Position numbers and translations under genes: made by a program
The notes under the pieces: generated by a model
Databases searched by the model: none
What the model saw: only the letters and a program-made list of their open reading frames with translations
What the model was told of the DNA's origin: nothing
Source: Haloferax marinisediminis
GTDB taxonomy: Archaea; Halobacteriota; Halobacteria; Halobacteriales; Haloferacaceae
Assembly (NCBI RefSeq): GCF_009674585.1
Contig: NZ_WKJP01000001.1
Coordinates: forward strand, 2,480,001-2,544,000
Direction of reading: 5' to 3'
Length of the DNA: 64,000 nucleotides
Shown here: positions 34,011 to 42,247 of the stretch, piece by piece
Numbering within the stretch: the first letter of the stretch is position 1
How the letters are laid out: each line of letters opens with the position of its first letter

Positions 34011-35099
34011 CTACCGACGCGGCACGGCGCGCTGGTACTGTGGGGGCCACGCTGCGTCGACTCCGAGGTCTCCCGCGGCGTGGAGGGCGAAGTAGGGGTC
34101 ACGAAGGTGTTCACGGCCCACGATGGCGAGGTCTGCGCGTCCGTTGCGAACGATTTCGTCGGCGTGGCGGGCCGTCCGGATGCCACCGACAGCGCCGACA
34201 CGAACGCCAGTCTCTTCGCGGATGAGTTCGGCGTAGGGAACCTGATAGCCGGGGCCAGTGCTCGGAATCTCCTGGTCGGGGTGGAGACCGCCCGCGCTCA
34301 CGTCGACGAGGTCGACGCCGAGGTCGGCGAGGTCAGCGGAGAGTTGGACAGACTGTTCGAGGTCCCACGAGTCGCGGTCGTCCAGCCAATCAGTCGCCGA
34401 AATGCGGACGAACACGGGCTTGTCGTCGGGCCACACCTCGCGGACCGCCTCGGTGACCTCGCGGACGATTCGCGTCCGGTTTTCGAACGACCCTCCGTAC
34501 TCGTCGTCACGGTGGTTCGTCACGGGAGAGAGGAACTCGTGGAGGAGATAGCCGTGGGCGGCGTGGACCTCTGCGATTTCGAAGCCAGCGTCGAGTGCGC
34601 GCTCGGCGGCGGCGCGGAAGTCGTCGACGACGTCACCGACTTCCTCGGTCGTCAGTTCGTGGAGTTCGGGCGCATCGCTCTCGTAGGGCCACGGCACGTC
34701 GCTCGGTGCGATAGGGTTCCACCCACCGTCTTCGGGGAACACGGGGTCGCTCCCGTCCCATGGGCGCGACTTGCTTCCCTTCCGCCCCGCGTGTGCGAGT
34801 TGAATCGCAGGAATGCTGTCCATCGACTTCACGAACGACGTGATGCGTTCGAGCGCGTCGGCGTGTTCGTCGCTCCAGATACCGAGGTCGTTCGGAGAGA
34901 TGCGTCCTTCTGGCGAGACGGCCGTCGCCTCGGTCATCACGATTCCAGCACCGCCGACCGCCCGACTCCCGAGGTGGACGAGATGCCAGTCGTTGGCGAA
35001 GCCATCGGTCGAAGAGTACTGGCACATCGGCGAGACCATGATGCGGTTCGAGACTTCCGTCTCTCGAAGCGAGAGCGGACTAAAGAGCGAGTCAGTCAT
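34011..35099 (-). CDS. NADH:flavin oxidoreductase, Old Yellow Enzyme (YqjM) class
   Basis: A 362-residue FMN (beta/alpha)8 barrel. The start MTDSLFSPLSLRETEVSNRI and SPMCQYSS contain the YqjM-class Cys that tunes the flavin. LAHAGRKG and EVHAAHGYLLHEFLSPVTN with DEYGGSFENR are classic OYE signatures; VGAVGGIRT and RADLAIVGREHLRDPYFAL bind the FMN phosphate. It reduces activated C=C bonds with NAD(P)H. The physiological substrate is unknown. I chose ATG 35099; longer upstream extensions in frame lack similarity. It lies 64 nt downstream of the nitrilase-family gene on the same strand. Confidence 0.94.
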   Translation of the reverse strand: MTDSLFSPLSLRETEVSNRIMVSPMCQYSSTDGFANDWHLVHLGSRAVGGAGIVMTEATAVSPEGRISPNDLGIWSDEHADALERITSFVKSMDSIPAIQLAHAGRKGSKSRPWDGSDPVFPEDGGWNPIAPSDVPWPYESDAPELHELTTEEVGDVVDDFRAAAERALDAGFEIAEVHAAHGYLLHEFLSPVTNHRDDEYGGSFENRTRIVREVTEAVREVWPDDKPVFVRISATDWLDDRDSWDLEQSVQLSADLADLGVDLVDVSAGGLHPDQEIPSTGPGYQVPYAELIREETGVRVGAVGGIRTARHADEIVRNGRADLAIVGREHLRDPYFALHAAGDLGVDAAWPPQYQRAVPRR

Positions 35100-35163
35100 T
35101 ACCCCTGGTTCGTCACCGTCGGCAAAACCCCACTCGATTCCGGTGATGCAGACCGGTTTTCGG

Positions 35164-35925
35164 TCAGTCGACCGAACCGACGAACGCTCGTTGCTCGTCG
35201 AGGACGTCTCGGTCGAGCGACCACACGAGGTCACGTTCGTCGCGGTTCAACGACGCTGCAACGACCCCATCGGGCCTGACGACGAGCGAGCGTCCGGCGA
35301 ATTCGGTCTCTGCACCGGGAGTCGTACCGCGTCCGGTTCGTCCCGCACCGACGAGCCATCGAACACCGTCGAGCGCGCGGGCGCGACAGAGCAACCGCCA
35401 GTTCTCCGACTGCGCGGCGGGCCACGCACCGAGGACGAAGAGGGCATCGACGCGTTCGTCGGTCAGTGCCGCGCTGTCGTCGACGAAGTTCAGGTCGTAA
35501 CAGGTCAGGAGGCCGGTCTTTCCTGCAGGCGTGTCGACGACGACGAGTTCGTCACCGGGCGTGACGACCGACGCCTCGTCGCCCCAGAGGTGTCGCTTTC
35601 GGTAGACTGCCGCCGTTCCGTCGGGGCGAACGTACGCCGCCGCGTTGTACAGCGTGTCGCCATCTCGTTCGAGGAACCCTGCCAAGACGTCGAACTCGTG
35701 TTCTGCGGCGACGGACGTGAGAAACTCTGTCGCGTACTCGCGCGTAACCGCACCACTGAACGCGCGGCTGTCGGCGACGAACCCCGTTAGTGCGTACTCG
35801 GGGAACAACGCGATATCGACGTTTTCAGGTAGTTCAGCCGCTCGCGTTCGGATTGCGGCTTCGTTTTCGTCACTATCGAGGTCGGAGAGAGACAGTTGCG
35901 GGATGGCGACGATAGGACCAGTCAC
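35164..35925 (-). CDS. Nitrilase-superfamily carbon-nitrogen hydrolase
   Basis: A 253-residue hydrolase with the Glu-Lys-Cys triad: Glu in ALFPEYALTGF, Lys in YRKRHLWGDE and Cys in LLTCYDLNFVDD. Members hydrolyse amides or nitriles or transfer acyl groups. This size fits omega-amidase or deaminated glutathione amidase-like proteins, but no specific assignment is possible. The start GTG at 35925 (VTGPIVAIPQLSL) is chosen because a TATA-like run lies about 28 nt upstream (35948-35957). The frame continues much further upstream only because it runs antisense to the HEAT-repeat gene. Confidence 0.9.
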   Translation of the reverse strand: MTGPIVAIPQLSLSDLDSDENEAAIRTRAAELPENVDIALFPEYALTGFVADSRAFSGAVTREYATEFLTSVAAEHEFDVLAGFLERDGDTLYNAAAYVRPDGTAAVYRKRHLWGDEASVVTPGDELVVVDTPAGKTGLLTCYDLNFVDDSAALTDERVDALFVLGAWPAAQSENWRLLCRARALDGVRWLVGAGRTGRGTTPGAETEFAGRSLVVRPDGVVAASLNRDERDLVWSLDRDVLDEQRAFVGSVD

Positions 35926-35947
35926 GACCCAAGAGAGGATGCCGTAG

Positions 35948-35957
35948 TGAAAAAATA
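35948..35957 (-). promoter_or_regulatory. TATA box for the nitrilase-family gene
   Basis: Read on the minus strand as GTATTTTTTC, centred about 28 nt before GTG 35925; it supports a leaderless start there. Confidence 0.55.
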
Positions 35958-36020
35958 CCTCGGCATCGAGGCAATCTTGTGTGTCGCACCCCCCACCGCC
36001 GGGCGAAGCGAAGGGAAACG

Positions 36021-36030
36021 CTCTTTTTAC
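36021..36030 (+). promoter_or_regulatory. TATA-like element for the HEAT-repeat gene
   Basis: CTCTTTTTAC, centred about 26 nt before the ATG at 36052, consistent with a leaderless transcript. Confidence 0.5.
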
Positions 36031-36051
36031 AGACGAACGGACTTCCGGCAT

Positions 36052-37311
36052 ATGAGTGACGGGGACGACGATACGACGGAACTCTCGCCCGAGAGCCTCG
36101 ACGAACGCCTGAACGAGGCACAAGAGGCCCTCGAAGCGGCTGAAACCGAAGCCGACCTCGACGACGTCGAGGCGACGCTCGACGAGATAGAAGCGGATAT
36201 CGAGGCCGCGGACCTGCCGGAGGCCGACGACGAAGACGAAGACGACCCTGCCGAGGAACTCACTTCGCAGCTGTCCGACCTCCGCGACGACCTCGAATCC
36301 CAGCGTGGCCCCTACGCCGACGACGCAATCGAGACGCTCGAAGAAGCGAAGTCGACCATCACGGACACGCGCTGGACCGAACAGGGCGAAGGCGAAGTCG
36401 TCGCTGCGGTCGAAGCGTTCGCAGACGACTTCGGCGGCGTGCTCGACGCCAGCGTCTCGGTCGACGGCGACGACGAGTCCGCGCTCACGGCCGCCATCGA
36501 CGACGCAATCTCGGCTATCGACGCCGCCGGTCTCGACGCCGACGACGACGCAGAGACCATCGCCGACCTCATCGAGGTTGCCGACGGCCTGACCGACGGC
36601 CTCGACGACGCCCAGGAGTGGGACGACCTCGAAACGCGCGAGAAGCTGCAGGCACAGGGCTTCTACGACGTGCTCGGCCACTACAAGGACTACCCGCCGG
36701 AGCTTTCGGCGCTCAAGGAACACGAGAAGCGCGGCAACATCGACATGATCGCGCTCGCGTTCGAGAGCTTCCAGTCCGGCTTCATGGAAGAGTACTGTAT
36801 CGAGGCGTTCACGCGCATGAACGACCCCGCTGCGTACGACGCGGTCGAACCACAGGCCAAGCGCCGGAACAAGGGCGCTATCAAGGCCATCGGCAAGATG
36901 GGTGCCGAAGAGGGTGTCGAGATGCTCATCGACTACTCCGACACCGACAGCGACCCGGCGCTCCAGAAGGTCGTGTTCAAGGCACTCGGCGAAATCGGCT
37001 CGGAAGAGGCGACCCAACCGCTCGCGAACAAACTCGTGACCGAAAACGAGAACGTTCGCTCCGCCGCCGCACGCGCACTCGGTATCCTCGGCGACACGCG
37101 CGCAATCGAGCCGCTCGCCGACGTCATCGCGGACGACGACGTGGACTCCGTGCGCGCCAGCGCGGCGTGGGCGCTCCGCCAGATAGGGACCAAGACGGCC
37201 CTCGAAGCGGCAGCAGAGTACGCTGACGACCGTTCGTACCTCGTCCAGCGTGAGGCCGAACTCGCCGCCGAGTTCCTCGGCGACGACGTCGAGCCTGAAG
37301 CGACAGTCTGA
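36052..37311 (+). CDS. HEAT-repeat domain protein
   Basis: A 419-residue very acidic protein. The first ~215 residues are helical and Asp/Glu/Ala-rich (SLDERLNEAQEALEAAETEADLDD). The last ~200 residues contain HEAT/PBS-lyase-type repeats, for example GAIKAIGKMGAEEGVEMLID, KVVFKALGEIGSEEATQPLA, SAAARALGILGDTRAIEPLA and ASAAWALRQIGTKTALEAAA. Such repeats are protein-protein scaffolds; no catalytic motif is seen. It is divergent from the nitrilase-family gene, and the two may be expressed from one control region. Confidence 0.88.
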   Translation: MSDGDDDTTELSPESLDERLNEAQEALEAAETEADLDDVEATLDEIEADIEAADLPEADDEDEDDPAEELTSQLSDLRDDLESQRGPYADDAIETLEEAKSTITDTRWTEQGEGEVVAAVEAFADDFGGVLDASVSVDGDDESALTAAIDDAISAIDAAGLDADDDAETIADLIEVADGLTDGLDDAQEWDDLETREKLQAQGFYDVLGHYKDYPPELSALKEHEKRGNIDMIALAFESFQSGFMEEYCIEAFTRMNDPAAYDAVEPQAKRRNKGAIKAIGKMGAEEGVEMLIDYSDTDSDPALQKVVFKALGEIGSEEATQPLANKLVTENENVRSAAARALGILGDTRAIEPLADVIADDDVDSVRASAAWALRQIGTKTALEAAAEYADDRSYLVQREAELAAEFLGDDVEPEATV

Positions 37312-37615
37312 ACGCGGAGTCGTCACTCCCGCGCACTGCTGTTCGACTGTATCGACTACCGACATTTCTCCCGGCCGGATGTGCGATTAATACCGGCATA
37401 ACACCCATACGGGCTGTCTCTGTGTTCTTCTGTTGACAGTAAGGATTAACATATTGCTAAGAAAAATATCAACATGTTGACTTTAACACCGGACCAGTGG
37501 GTCTGTCTTATCACAGATATAACAAATCGGCGAGGAACTGTAGGGCTCCTTAACACCCCTCGGAGCGTGACGTAGCGATTCCGAGAGTGGTGGACACATG
37601 ATGGTGTTAACAGAC
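37312..37615. other. AT-rich control region of the first propeller gene
   Basis: About 300 bases without a gene. The centre (37440-37530) is AT-rich and includes TATA-like stretches (AACATATTG, CAGATATAACAAAT) and the perfect palindrome listed below. The last ~25 bases (CACATGATGGTG onward) align with the leader of the second propeller gene. Confidence 0.5.
37469..37480. promoter_or_regulatory. Perfect 12-bp palindrome TCAACATGTTGA
   Basis: A perfect palindrome in the AT-rich upstream region of the first beta-propeller gene, about 135 nt before its start, near TATA-like sequence. It is a candidate binding site for a dimeric regulator; no identical copy was seen before the second propeller gene. 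Confidence 0.45.
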
Positions 37616-39058
37616 ATGGAAACCCAGATTTCGCGGAGAGCGGCACTGAAGGCGCTCGGCGTGAGCGGAGTGGTACTCGCTGGTGGAGCGACAGCGATAT
37701 CGGCACAGTCGGACGACGCGTCGAGCGACGTCGGCGAACTGGAACTCATCTACGAGTTCGAACCGCCGGAAGGCTCACCGCAGGAACCTCCGTTCGGCCA
37801 ACTCCCGGAGAACGTCGCAACCGACCCGTATGGAAACAAGTTCGTGAGCGTCCCATCGCAGTCACAAATCTGGAAGTTCGGAGCGGACGACGAACCGGTC
37901 GACCCCCCGTTCCTCCAGTTCGAATCGACAGAAGAGTTCCTCGTCGGGCCGACTGGCGTCGAATACGACCCGAATGGAAGGCTCTACTCGGCGTTCGTGA
38001 GTGACCTGTCGAGCTCGGAAGACGCCGAAACGAACGGTGTGTACGAAATCGACGACGACGGGACGTACGAACTCTACGCAGAGATTTCGAACGACATCGA
38101 AGACTTCCCGTCGTTCCCCAACGACATCACGCTGCTCGAAAACTCATTGCTCGTCACCGACAGCTTCAGCGGCGTTATCTGGGAAGTCAAACGGGGTCGG
38201 ACGGAAGTGTGGGCCGGTGAGTTGTGGGACGGTGAGGACGACTTCCCGACCGGTCCGCTCGCCCCACCGGCACCGGTCGACGGGGCACCCCAATTCGGCC
38301 CGAACGGTCTCCAGTTCACGGAGGACAGAGACGCCCTCTACGTGGCGAACACTGGGAAAGGGACGATCGTCAAGATTCCACTCGATTCGTTCGGGAACCC
38401 AGACGACCCCGAAGTGTTCGTCGAGGGGCTCGTCGCCCCGGACGGCCTCGCGATGGACGTCGACGAGAACCTCTACGTCGCCGACAATGGCGCGAATCAA
38501 ATCCTTCGCATCACGCCCGACGGAGACGTCGAAGTACTCGCCGAGAACGAGGTGATGGCCGAGACGGACAGTGAAACGGAGACGACCACGGCTGACGCGG
38601 AGACAACGACAGAGGAAGGGACGACCACACCTGAAGCAGAGACGACTACAGCAGACGGAGCGGAGACGACGACTTCCGAAGAAGAGACCACCACCGAGGA
38701 GGAAACGACGACCGAGGCGGCGACTGACACAACAGACGAGGAAACGACCACAGCAGGTGGAGAAGAGACGACGGACACTGACACTCCCACACCTGAAGCG
38801 GAGACAACCACGTCGGAAGAAGAGACGACGACTTCCGAAGAGGAGACCACCACCGACACGGAAACGACCACGGACGAACCCGAGACCGACAGCGTCCCCG
38901 TTCTCGACCAGCCAGCGGACGTGACGTTCGGAGCCACAGAGGACCAACGCGAGACGCTGTTCATCGTCAATCTTGCACTGACGTCCCAGTTCGAAGCGCC
39001 CAAACCGAGCTTCATGAAGCTCGACGTCGGTATCGAGGGGCTTCCAATCGAACGCTGA
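37616..39058 (+). CDS. Tat-exported beta-propeller protein with Thr/Glu-rich insert, paralogue 1
   Basis: A 480-residue exported protein. The signal METQISRRAALKALG has the twin arginine, followed by a hydrophobic core and AISAQ. The body is an SMP-30/NHL-like beta-propeller: ATDPYGNKFVSVPSQSQIWKFG, LVGPTGVEYDPNGRLYSAF, FPNDITLLENSLLVTDSFSGVIW, PDGLAMDVDENLYVADNGANQI. Between the fifth and last blade, residues about 315-425 are a TTT/EEE-rich low-complexity insert. The ATG at 37616 was preferred over 37598 and 37601 because the preceding 20 bases align with the noncoding leader of the paralogue. It may bind sugars, lactones or a surface ligand; function is unknown. Confidence 0.85.
   Translation: METQISRRAALKALGVSGVVLAGGATAISAQSDDASSDVGELELIYEFEPPEGSPQEPPFGQLPENVATDPYGNKFVSVPSQSQIWKFGADDEPVDPPFLQFESTEEFLVGPTGVEYDPNGRLYSAFVSDLSSSEDAETNGVYEIDDDGTYELYAEISNDIEDFPSFPNDITLLENSLLVTDSFSGVIWEVKRGRTEVWAGELWDGEDDFPTGPLAPPAPVDGAPQFGPNGLQFTEDRDALYVANTGKGTIVKIPLDSFGNPDDPEVFVEGLVAPDGLAMDVDENLYVADNGANQILRITPDGDVEVLAENEVMAETDSETETTTADAETTTEEGTTTPEAETTTADGAETTTSEEETTTEEETTTEAATDTTDEETTTAGGEETTDTDTPTPEAETTTSEEETTTSEEETTTDTETTTDEPETDSVPVLDQPADVTFGATEDQRETLFIVNLALTSQFEAPKPSFMKLDVGIEGLPIER
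38558..38890 (+). repeat. Thr/Glu-rich coding repeat in propeller 1
   Basis: About 330 bases coding for TTT, EE and TSEEE runs, mainly ACG/ACC/ACA and GAG/GAA codons. The insert sits in the same place as the Asp-rich insert in the paralogue at 39322 and is probably an extended, glycosylatable linker. Confidence 0.75.
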
Positions 39059-39321
39059 GCGCCCGTACCCAGTTGAGAGTCTCAGTACGAACGGCGGCAT
39101 TTTTTCGGGGACGGTCGGATACGAATCGCTGATCCGTGAGTCTGCAGAACATGACATTTAAACAGCTTATTGGTTCGTATAACGTCACTCCACAACTGTA
39201 TGACATATTTTGCAGAAATATAACAATCAGCCAACAAACTCTACTTTCTACTGAACGCCCGACTGACCCTCGGTGACAGTGAGACTTCTGTAATCGGGCG
39301 GCACATGGTGGTGAGCAAACG

Positions 39322-40554
39322 ATGACACTATTCACATCACGGAGAACGATGTTGAAGGCACTCGGGGTAGGCGGGATGACGCTTGCCGCCGGCTGTCTGG
39401 CTGCGAGCGAACCGACGACTGCGGCGACGCAGGTGCAATCGGATGATACTGCTGTAGGACAGCTAGAACTCCTGTACGAGTTCGCTCGTCCGACCCCACA
39501 GATGACGTTCCCCGGTGAACTTCCGGAGAACGTCGCAATCGACGCGAGCGGAAACAAGTACGTGAGCATCGCGTCGCTCGGGCACGTCTGGAAGTTCGGC
39601 CCCGACAACGAGCTCGAACAACCGAACGCCGCCGAGGGTGTTCCACCCTTCGCGGTGTTCCCCGTCAGTGGAACCTTCCTCGTCGGGACCATCGGGCTCG
39701 AAGTCGACGCCGACGGGACTGTGTACGTCTGTTTCGCGAGCGACTTCGACAAACTCGAAGAAGACCCAGGCGAATCTGCGACGAACGGTATCTGGACGGT
39801 GAAGGAAGGAGAAGCGCCCGAACTGTTCGCAGAGATTACGCCGCTCGCAGCGGGTGCGCTCACGTTCCCCAACGACCTCGTACTCTTCGACGATTCCCTC
39901 CTCGTCACGGATAGCCTCAGCGGCGTGGTCTGGCAGGTTCGAAAAGACGAGGCAACAGTGTGGTCCGACAGCCCACTTCTCGCCGGGGGCGAAGACTTTG
40001 GTGCCGACGGGATTCAGGTCTCGAGAGACGGAGCGACCGTCTACGTGACCAACATCGCTCGCGGCTCTATCGTCGCGATTCCAGTCAACGAAGATGGGAC
40101 CGCAGGAGAAGCGTCTGTGTTCGTCGATGGACTGGCGGGTCCAGACGGTCTGGCGATGGACGTCGACGGAAACCTCTACGTCGCTGACAACAGAGGCAAC
40201 CAAATCGTCCGTGTCTCGCCTGACGCAAACGTCGAGGTACTCGCGCAGAACGACGGACAGGACGACGAAGATACTGACGACGACGGAGAGCAAGAGCAGA
40301 ACGGAGACCAAGACCAGGATAGAGACCGGGACGGAGACCAAGACGGTGAGCAGGACCAAGACAGAGACAGAGACCAAGACTGCGTGACTGAAGACGGGGC
40401 CCCCGTTCTCGACAGCCCTGCAGACGTGACGTTTGGAACTACCGAGGGTGAAGAGACGTCCGTCTTCATCGTCAACCTCGCGTTCTCGGCCGACCCGAAA
40501 CCGAGTCTGATGAAACTCGACGTCGGAATCCAAGGATTCCCTGCCACCGAATAA
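39322..40554 (+). CDS. Tat-exported beta-propeller lipoprotein with Asp/Gln/Arg-rich insert, paralogue 2
   Basis: A 410-residue paralogue of the preceding gene, about 260 nt downstream. The signal has twin arginine (FTSRRTMLKALG) and, unlike paralogue 1, a lipobox (LAAGCLAAS), so it should be lipid-anchored. Propeller blades match one to one: AIDASGNKYVSIASLGHVWKFG, LVGTIGLEVDADGTVYVCF, FPNDLVLFDDSLLVTDSLSGVVW, PDGLAMDVDGNLYVADNRGNQI, and the end KPSLMKLDVGIQGF. Residues 310-354 form a DQDRDRDGDQ-type insert in place of the TTE insert. The pair arose by duplication; each copy gained its own insert. Confidence 0.85.
   Translation: MTLFTSRRTMLKALGVGGMTLAAGCLAASEPTTAATQVQSDDTAVGQLELLYEFARPTPQMTFPGELPENVAIDASGNKYVSIASLGHVWKFGPDNELEQPNAAEGVPPFAVFPVSGTFLVGTIGLEVDADGTVYVCFASDFDKLEEDPGESATNGIWTVKEGEAPELFAEITPLAAGALTFPNDLVLFDDSLLVTDSLSGVVWQVRKDEATVWSDSPLLAGGEDFGADGIQVSRDGATVYVTNIARGSIVAIPVNEDGTAGEASVFVDGLAGPDGLAMDVDGNLYVADNRGNQIVRVSPDANVEVLAQNDGQDDEDTDDDGEQEQNGDQDQDRDRDGDQDGEQDQDRDRDQDCVTEDGAPVLDSPADVTFGTTEGEETSVFIVNLAFSADPKPSLMKLDVGIQGFPATE
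40252..40383 (+). repeat. Hexanucleotide-period Asp-X coding repeat in propeller 2
   Basis: GAC-NNN repeats encode Asp alternating with Gln, Arg and Gly. Similar hexamers (GACGGGGATAGAGAC-like) occur in the noncoding gap near 55760-55800. Confidence 0.7.
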
Positions 40555-40627
40555 CCCAGCGAGCAGCGTCGGGAGAACACCGCTCCGCGACGAACCTTTT
40601 TGAACCATTACGGCCCCACCGCGGGGT

Positions 40628-42211
40628 GTGTTCCACCGGGTCGCCCTCGTCGTCATCGTACTCGCCGCCGTCGCCCCCACACCGATTGCGGCCACCACCG
40701 GTCCACCCAGTACACCCACGACCGACCCACCTGAGGCCCACATCGTCGCCGCGCTCCCCGACCCGGCAACTCCCGACGACCGTGGGGAGTTCGTCGTCGT
40801 CACCGCGCCTGAGGGGGCCAACCTCACCCTCGACGACGGCGAACAGCGAACGTCCTTCGTCGCCCCCGGTGGAGCAGTCGCCGTCACAACGGACTCCAGA
40901 GCAACGGCGGACCTCACGAACCACCCCGTCGTCTCTCCCGGTCTCGACCTCGCGAACAGCGGCGAAACGGTCACGCTCAGCGTGGACGGCCACGTCGTCG
41001 ACCGACTCGTCTACGACAGGAGCCGAGAGGGGGCACTGCTCGAACGCCGCGATGGAGTGTGGCAGTGGTGGCCGCGAACGCTTCCGAGGCGACCCGTCTC
41101 GACACACGGTTCGGCCGAGGCGACACTCTTCGTCCTCCCTGACTCGCCCACGGTTCCACTGACGACGCTCCGAACTGCCGACGAACGTATCCTCCTCGCC
41201 GGCTACGTGGTCTCGTCGCCACGCGTTGCTGACGCACTCGTGGCCGCCCACGAGCGAGGAGTTCACGTCGAAGTGCTCGTAGATGACGCCCCCGTTGGCG
41301 GGTTCCCCGAAGCGTCGGCCCGCGTCCTCGACAGACTCGCCGCGTCGGGAGTCACGGTGCGCGTCGTCGGTGACCCGCACTCGTTTCACCACGCGAAGTA
41401 CGCCGTCGTCGACGACGAGGCACTCATCACCACGGAGAACTGGAAACCCGCCGGGACGGGCGGGTCGAAGAGTCGTGGATGGGGTGTCGTCGTCGATTCA
41501 CCGAGCGTCGCAACCGACCTCGCATCGACGTTCGCGGACGATGCCGCTCTGCCCGCGACTCGCCGCTGGGAACTGTTTCGAACAGGCCGCCAGTTCGTCG
41601 TCACCGACGTGGCGAACGGGTCGTTCCCCGCTCGCGTGGCCCCGAAAACAGTTCGGGTCGACAGTATCGCCGTCATCCTCGCGCCGGACAACGCCGAACA
41701 GGCGGTCGTCGACCGACTGGACGGCGCAGACCGCCGAATCGACGTGATACAACCAAGTGTCGAAGGTGACGGTCCGTTCGTCGTCGCGTTGAAGCGAGCG
41801 GCGAAACGAGGCGTCCGCGTCCGGTTGTTGCTCGGAAGTGCGTGGTACGTCGACGACGACAACCGCGAACTCGCCGACCGGTTGAACCGATGGGCCGACC
41901 GAACTGGGAATCCACTCTCGGTTCGCCTCGCTCGCCCTGCGGGGCGCTACGGCGCGGTCCACGCAAAAGGCGTCGTCGCCGACGATACCGTCGTCGTCGG
42001 CAGTCTCAACTGGAATCGGCATTCTGCCCGCAAGAACCGGGAGGTAGCTGTTGCTCTCGTGGACCCCGCAGCGGCGACGTATTATCGTGAGGTGTTCGAC
42101 GCCGACTGGAACGCGAGCGAGCGAGGAGGACGACCATCACTCGTCGTCGCGGCCGTTGCGGCCGTCCTCGTCGGACTGGCGGCGCTCAGGAGGGTCGAGT
42201 TCGAAGGATGA
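40628..42211 (+). CDS. Exported phospholipase-D-family protein with lamin-tail-like domain
   Basis: A 527-residue protein starting at GTG 40628. A signal peptide (ALVVIVLAAVAPTPIAA) comes first, then a ~120-residue beta domain (HIVAALPDPATPDDRGEFVVV... LANSGETVTLSVDG) resembling the lamin-tail domain of surface nucleases. Two PLD domains follow: HHAKYAVVDDEALITTENW (about residue 258) and VHAKGVVADDTVVVGSLNW (about 440), each with HxKx4D-type catalytic residues. A C-terminal hydrophobic helix (VVAAVAAVLVGLAAL) anchors it. It probably cleaves phosphodiesters, DNA or phospholipid, outside the cell. Start and signal fit a Sec-exported, membrane-anchored product. Confidence 0.87.
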   Translation: MFHRVALVVIVLAAVAPTPIAATTGPPSTPTTDPPEAHIVAALPDPATPDDRGEFVVVTAPEGANLTLDDGEQRTSFVAPGGAVAVTTDSRATADLTNHPVVSPGLDLANSGETVTLSVDGHVVDRLVYDRSREGALLERRDGVWQWWPRTLPRRPVSTHGSAEATLFVLPDSPTVPLTTLRTADERILLAGYVVSSPRVADALVAAHERGVHVEVLVDDAPVGGFPEASARVLDRLAASGVTVRVVGDPHSFHHAKYAVVDDEALITTENWKPAGTGGSKSRGWGVVVDSPSVATDLASTFADDAALPATRRWELFRTGRQFVVTDVANGSFPARVAPKTVRVDSIAVILAPDNAEQAVVDRLDGADRRIDVIQPSVEGDGPFVVALKRAAKRGVRVRLLLGSAWYVDDDNRELADRLNRWADRTGNPLSVRLARPAGRYGAVHAKGVVADDTVVVGSLNWNRHSARKNREVAVALVDPAAATYYREVFDADWNASERGGRPSLVVAAVAAVLVGLAALRRVEFEG

Positions 42212-42247
42212 GGGTCGTCTGTGCGTGTGTCGAACGCGGACGTCGGC

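Noticed and set aside
35926-37365. N-terminal extension of the nitrilase-family reading frame
   Set aside because: The extension runs antisense through the HEAT-repeat gene, and a TATA box supports the GTG start at 35925.
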